Below, one piece after another: positions 57,901 through 64,000 of a stretch of DNA of 64,000 bases. Position 1 is the stretch's first letter. Every line of letters starts with the position of its first letter. A program made the translations under genes and the position numbers. The notes under the pieces were generated by a model. The model was not told the origin of the DNA. It was given only the letters and a program-made list of their open reading frames with translations, and searched no databases. The stretch comes from Cloeon dipterum (taxonomy: Eukaryota > Arthropoda > Insecta > Ephemeroptera > Baetidae): contig NC_088787.1 in the NCBI RefSeq assembly GCF_949628265.1, positions 29,874,501 through 29,938,500 on the forward strand, written 5' to 3'.

Positions 57901-60849
57901 TTTCCACCTAAGTTTTTATCCGTACTGTAATTGCGACGAATTCATAAATAATTGGTGACCGCGCGCAATAGCCAGGGAAATCAAAACCAGTAAAAAAGCC
58001 AATGCTTCAGATTTTTCCGCGATCGAAGGGAGAAATGCGGTGAAAACAATATTCGCTCGGCTCGGTGCAACGGATCGGTCCCACTTAGCTGTGCACGCAG
58101 CTAATTGGGATTCGCCTCGTAACTTCACACGCCACCAGGCCGAGAATTCGCTCTCACTCTTGCTTTTAAATCTCTTTCGCTTGTATACGCACATATTAAT
58201 CAGAAAGCAACAGTGATGCCGAAAGTTAATAATTATAATGCCGATTAAGAGAGCTGATGAGAATCAGGCAATTATATATACAAAGCGACCAATATATTGT
58301 GCTTTTAGCAGCATCATTATTTTTTTGTTACTTATGTTTTTAAATAATGGAATCCGTAGTGTAAGCTTCTTCAGGAGCTATTCAAATAAAAGCATAAAAT
58401 TACCTCGACTAACTAACGCAAAAATATCTAAAGCTTCTTTCAACGTCGAAATAACGCGAAACACAAGACGGAAATTAGGTGAAAGCATTATTTGATAATG
58501 ATTATTGTGTGTAAGGTGTTTGCGAAGGTCAAGGGGCGCATTTTATGGGCCCATTTTGCACGAGAGTCTGAAAAACTAATTAACAAGTAAAACTCTTTAA
58601 ACGCAATCACGCATTTCTTTGATGGGCTCGTGAGAATTTGTAGCCATAAAATTATTTGCCTATTACAAGAAGATGAAATATTGAAACTTTCTAGTTATTT
58701 TTGGCAAATCTTCCTAAAATTTTCAAAGGTAATATTGGTTTGAATATTTTTATGTAAATTTAGTTTTTCTGCCTAAACACAAAACAAAACCAAAGTCATT
58801 GGCTCGCATTGTTGGGCGTTTACTTCGCGTGTACTTGCAATGTGTGAATCCGAGTTATGTTTGGGGGTCGTGTGCGGGCTGATTTGCGCTTATACGTTGG
58901 GCGCTCTTTCTTTGCAATGGCGAGTCCATTTGGATTTTGGGATGGGCCGGCTCGCTACCTTTCCGAAAAATCACCGGTGTGAGAGCAGTATCATAGGTGA
59001 CTGGCCTTGTTTCATTCGTTTTCGCGATGCTATTAGGGTAACCCATCTTAAAAATGAAAAAAAAAACATTCAAAAAATATTAAATAATAATGTGTCAGCG
59101 AACTGTGTAAAATCGTCCAAAGAATAATAAAATGATTTTTTATGTGATATGTAATTTATGAAGCAAAAATCGATACAATAAATTTAATATTCCGTTGTAC
59201 CGTTCAGCGAATTAGCAATCCAAAGCATAAAATGTCTGCTCGCTTATGCAACCTGCAGAGCGAGACTGCCATCCAGGTTGCGTACTCTCTGTGTGCGACT
59301 TGCGAGAGAGCATCAGAGCATGTTGTGTAAAATGGTTTTCTAAAGCGCGTATGATTCGTTTTCCATGCCGGCTGAAAACGAATTACTTGTTGTAATAGTG
59401 ATGTACGTTATTTTGCGTTTGCTATACGTATAATTGCTTCGTGAAAATATTCGATTGAATATATACTGTTTGAGCAAATATTGATAGCCTGAAACACAAT
59501 TTGTATTGATTCAAAAATTAATAATACAATATACGTAGACTGACAGTGCTCTCAGAATAAAAACAAGGAAACACAGGACAGAAAACAAAAATCAAACAAT
59601 CATTTTTGATGGAGAAGAAGAGTTTGAATTTTTATTAGGCAACATAGTCTCGTGATTATAAAATAATAAGTACTTTAACTATTAATTTCGATAAAGATCC
59701 TGATTAGTATCGTACAAGAGGACATAATATAAACAATCCACTATATATGCATATGTGCGTCCAGATTTCTTTTTCTCACAGATTTTTGTCACACACTTGC
59801 CGTCGACCCACAAACAAAAAATGTCTGCTATCACTCGTAAAACAGACGGCCCTGACAATAAGACTCTCTTTTTCTCTTACCATACATTTGAAATGCAATT
59901 TTTCACCCATTTTCATTATAATTGAGGTGCCCTTGCTGCCTAAATTAAGATTAAGCGCGGATAGCGAGTATAGTATCGCGGGAGTACGTGGATTCGGGTG
60001 AAAGCGAGCTAAGCCGCGTTTGTTTGTGCACTCCGTGAGTCCACCTTGTGACTTGCTTGTTTTTCATTAAGCTGCTCTTAGGAAAGGCACTCCAGAGGCT
60101 CAATTTGGGAAATTTAGGTAAAAAAAACTATGCCGTAAAAACTACTGTGAAAAGTATCCAGACAACTGGTCTGTTCGATGTGAAAAGTGCAACGTTTTCC
60201 CGTTACAGCAGAAAAATTTAACTGTCACTCTGCTGCATGCGCCAGAAATGGTTTTGCTGCCAAATCAATTTTAACTTTGTTTAGCAACGCCGCAACGTTG
60301 CGAAAAATTGTTCGGTGAATGACAATCCGCAGCTGCGCTAACAATTTCTGTAAATTATTAATGCGTGTTCAGCAAATATGATTAATTTTTTATCTGTCAC
60401 TTCGAAGGACAATCATTGGTTAGATAAAGTTGCTCTCCAACAGAATAGGAAATGACGTTATCGATTTGTCGTTGGTTATTGCATTAATTAATATTTTATC
60501 CTTCGCATGATAAAAAAAATTATGCCTGCACTTGCAAGAAATTTCTTAACAGAATTTAATTCCGTTAATATGTTGTGATTTTGGTTCATGGTTTACCTAT
60601 GAAATATCCCTATGCTATAGTATAAATTTTCGCAATGAATAATGGAATGGATGGGTAATTAAGTTGAGCAGAAGGCAACAATGAGTTACCAAACTCAATA
60701 CTTTTGTATTGATTAATTCACATCCGTGGCGACTATAGATATCAATAAAATAACAGAACCTAACCAGCCAGAAGAAAATCATTTACTTTGGAAATGTGAA
60801 GGACACCGTGTAAGAAAAGGCCAAACGACAATTTCTCAACGAGCATCCC
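54936..60849. other. Probable long intron or intergenic DNA
   Basis: AT-rich with GC-richer islands at about 55,170-55,400, 57,500-57,860, 58,000-58,190 and 58,810-59,000. Open frames of up to 131 codons at 57,504-57,899 exist on both strands at once and do not look like proteins. An inverted repeat with 8-bp arms (GCAACCTG and its complement) lies at 59,248-59,281. No gene supported. Confidence 0.45.
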
Positions 60850-61233
60850 TTAATAAAGATCGTCCTTAACGAAGTTTCTGAGCACACCAATCGATTCTTA
60901 AAGGTTGAATGAGGTATAGTGGTTATTTTTTCCGACCAAAAAGTCGAGCAAACCTTTTTACCGCCAAAACTATATGAACGTAAATGCGAGAAGTGCGCAT
61001 GCGTACGAGCTGGTTTGAGCACTTGTAGAGAGACCAGCTGTACGAATGACTCCTTTTGTCACATCCAGCCAGCTCTGACGCATGCGCACTTCTCGCATTC
61101 ATATTGGTTTGGAGGGAAAAATAGTTTGCACGTCGCGTTGCACTTTTTGGTCGCAAAAATATCCACTATACCTAATTCAACCCTCAAGAATCGATTGGTG
61201 TGCTCAGAAACTTCGTCAAAGACGGTCTTTAAG
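60850..61233 (-). mobile_element. Foldback MITE-like element, copy 3
   Basis: A roughly 384-bp inverted repeat ending in GACGGTCTTTAAG. The arms match copy 2 (GTTTCTGAGCACACCAATCG, CCGACCAAAAAGT), and CGCATGCG lies at 60,996-61,003 and 61,079-61,086. Its loop is the reverse complement of the copy 2 loop with few differences, so it is inserted in the opposite orientation. The left end is a little degenerate, so the exact border is approximate. Confidence 0.85.
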
Positions 61234-64000
61234 AAAGATAATTTATACTTAGTTGGGACAGCAGGGCTTTTACTAATTTGTTTGTATTGTTGACATAGAA
61301 ATACAGAAATCCAAAGAACCGAATTCAATGCGCACATCTGGTTGTTTGTATATGAACAACAATAATTTCAGTTTTTAAAAATAGGCAAAAACAATAATTA
61401 CTCTCAATATCACTGGCTTGTTTGGCAGTATCTAAATTTCAAACAAGCTTTTCATTTGGGTTTACTATCGTACAATGTCACTTTAGTTGGTTGATCGCTT
61501 TTGGCTCGCATTGAAAGTAAGGAGCTTGGATGAGCTTTTACCAGGCTTTGCTGCAAACGTGCAAAAGCGCTGGGGAGACACTTAATTACAAAAGGCGCAG
61601 CAGCCAAACAAAGTGCGTTCGTGAAGTCCCAAGAAGGCTCAACAGGAAACTCGTTTGAAGTGTTTGTAACGGCGGTCACGTAAATGGCAAAACGGAGAGC
61701 AAGGAATCACGCAAAGTGTGCCGTATTCAATTATAAATTTGACACATCAAATAACAAGTAACTCGGTGAAAATACTGGACGGAACTCATGGACGGTACAC
61801 AGACGCAAAATTAGAGGGAACACATATTTTTTGGAAAGTTCTTTAATTTGGCAAAATGCTAATTGGGCGCATTTCGAGTGAGTCACTCTGTGGAACATGT
61901 TGTGGCCATCATTTGTGACATCGCCGTTGGCTTGCGTTCAAAACTGCGCTCGAAACGAATGCGGGCAGAGGAATGCGAGAAGAGAGACCGACGCGAGGAA
62001 GAGAAGAAAGAAATACTTCGAATCGGCGGAACGGACGAGTACCTCTCAGTCAGTCGCTCACTCACATAAAACACTCGAGCTCGCCTACGCTCTCGCTCAA
62101 AAAATTTCAAGAACAGAATGGATGAAAAGTGTGCCGTGGAAAAATTGCCTTCTCAACCGTCAGGATTTTTAAAGCTTAAACTTCGTCAAAACCTTTTAAC
62201 TTCTTCCCATAAGAAAACTACTATTTATTAACAAAATGCGCAAATAGTTTATAAATTGCACATCATTTGTTTTTAACTGCATTTAAAACGTTTATAAGCT
62301 CAACAAATAAATAACAGCGACACTGTTGATTTGGTAAGATGTCTGTCACTAAATGGCTTCGGAGAAAAAATTGTCAGATTATTTTGAACCGAGTCTAGCG
62401 CACAGAAGCGTGTGCCTGTGCCTGCCGGATTTTCCTCAATGTTTGTAAATAGAGATAAACGACACATTGGAAGTAGTAGCGTGGCGTTTTGGTTTAGGCT
62501 GTGAGATTGAAATGAAGCGTAAACAAGGAAACAACGATTAAAGGGAAGTGGCTCCAGAGCAGACGCGCAAAGGAGCAAATAAAAACGGAAAGCCTCGCGC
62601 CTGGCGCGCCACAGCACGCGCAACACCCTAACAACTTTTTTTAACACAGCAAACATGAGATAAGACATGCGGCCGCCTTTGTTTCCTCATTTAGGAATTA
62701 ACACCTGCACTATTCTTGCGGCCCTTGCGGGTCTGGCAAGCAGGCAGGAAAGTATAGTGAACGCTTGAATTGCTTGTTATTTGAATTATACAACGACACG
62801 CAATAAGTGTAACAAGAATAGTAAATGCTCGCACGCGATTGGTTGAACAGAAGTTAAATCATTTATTTTTAAATAACGCGAGGAAATTTTAATTTAGTTA
62901 TATTTATCCTCTTTCTTGCACCGTTATCACGGTATTAATTAAAAATTATGAATTAGAAAAAATTAATGTGTCTTGAAATCAATAATTGATTGCTTTCAAT
63001 GTGCTTAAATATAAAGAGAAAAACGTTTAACAAATAAATAACCATGATGTTTTATCATATTTCATATTTCATTGCGTCATGCAGTATTTGTCATTTTTGT
63101 GCTACTCACTACATACAACTTCATAAGTGGTTTCATGAATTTTATGTCGTCAAGTTTCCTCCTGCGGTTTTACAGTATAATTGAGATAGTGTGACGCAAC
63201 ATTTCTCGCAGCCAGTGAGACATTTTTCATGACCAACTCTGCTCCAACGTCCGCTTAATTGTGCCCAATTGGAGATGATGCGAAATTAATTGTGTAATTT
63301 ACAGCGGAGGCGCTGATCGAAATTAAATTCGATGGAGCGTTTGCAAAGCTTCCGATGCTTTCCGATTGGTATTGATACAGTCTCTTACGTCGGTTGGACA
63401 GATCCGGACGTGCAAAAATGTCATTCAGGTACACAGTCAAGCCATATGGATTTGCTGTTGATATGCGAAGGCGGCGACGGGTCTTTCGCGACGGACACTT
63501 CTTTTTTGTAAGTTAAACCACCTAAATCAAATGGCAAGGATATTTATTCTTTAGGAATTAGTTTGACGTCGTCTTATTTTTCTGCTCCTTTTAGTTTTGC
63601 GTGTTTAAGTCGTCTCAATCTTAAATAATAAGCGTAAATCAGACCATTTAAAAAAATCTGAAAAAGAAAATCGTTGACAAGTCATTTCCTCCATATGTGA
63701 CAAATTGTTATCTGCGGAAATTGGTCTATAACTTTGAGCGGAAATAGGGGAGCGATCTGCGGTTCAGGAAAAATCTTGTGAGACACGTGTATCGGGAGCA
63801 TAATATTTTCACGGAAACAAGGAAGCTGCGTTTCATTTTGCTGGCAGCATCAGACGTTCCGATTGCCTTGCAGCGTAGCTCGCAGAGTCAGTCTGTTGGT
63901 GTTGGTTCCTCAAATAAACTGCTCTCTTTCCCATTTGATTTTATTTCGTCGGTCGCGCGAGTGGCAACGCCGACAAACCGAGCAGCTGTGCCTTACTCGC
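61234..64000. other. Intergenic or intron DNA with promoter-like patches
   Basis: GC-richer patches at 61,880-62,120 and 63,840-64,000 contain TCAGT initiator-like sites (near 62,048 and 63,888) and could be promoters or leader exons. The second runs to the window edge, where its gene would lie outside. No coding exon is supported. Confidence 0.3.

Noticed and set aside
59248..59281. Hairpin GCAACCTG ... CAGGTTGC
   Set aside because: An 8-bp stem with an 18-nt loop is expected by chance over this length.

Overview
The window reads as nuclear DNA of an invertebrate animal, most likely an arthropod and probably an insect. It is AT-rich, its genes are split by many short GT-AG introns, and the recognisable proteins are close to animal MCU, KTI12 and importin-7 (moleskin). 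No bacterial, viral or organellar gene organisation is visible. The organism assignment is inference; no species can be named from the sequence alone.

Layout. Bases 1 to about 26,600 hold no gene that I can support: AT-rich DNA with islands of higher GC and several dinucleotide repeats. From about 26,620 to 33,135 lies a direct tandem duplication of a two-exon, minus-strand gene for a secreted Thr/Ser-rich, mucin-like protein of unknown function. The right copy is intact (954 aa). The left copy has lost most of the internal domain and carries a 4-nt frameshift.

From about 35,196 to 43,431 sits a conserved block. The mitochondrial calcium uniporter MCU lies on the minus strand, with six coding exons found and the first exon not securely located. 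KTI12 lies on the plus strand with six exons. Two unrecognised plus-strand coding exons lie in or near MCU; one is inside an MCU intron and antisense to it. A 5S rRNA-derived element follows KTI12. A complete 19-exon importin-7 gene occupies 44,723-51,130, preceded by a GC-richer presumed promoter with an inverted pair of ETS-type sites.

From 51,300 to the end the only reasonably supported gene piece is a first coding exon at 53,993-54,274, whose following exons must lie more than 9.7 kb away outside the window. Weaker candidates are a small one-TM ORF on the minus strand at 52,798-53,145 and an unexplained GC-rich island near 51,600-51,830.

Mobile DNA. Three copies of a foldback, MITE-like element lie at 34.3, 39.4 and 60.9 kb. 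Every arm carries a CGCATGCG core that resembles NRF1/Ewg binding sites. A second TIR element sits in an importin-7 intron, with a possible relative at 54.7 kb.

The recognised genes are housekeeping: mitochondrial calcium uptake, Elongator-dependent tRNA modification and nuclear import. They are not an operon-like functional unit. The most lineage-specific items are the duplicated mucin-like locus and the foldback family. All gene models come from reading splice sites and frames by eye; no database search was possible.
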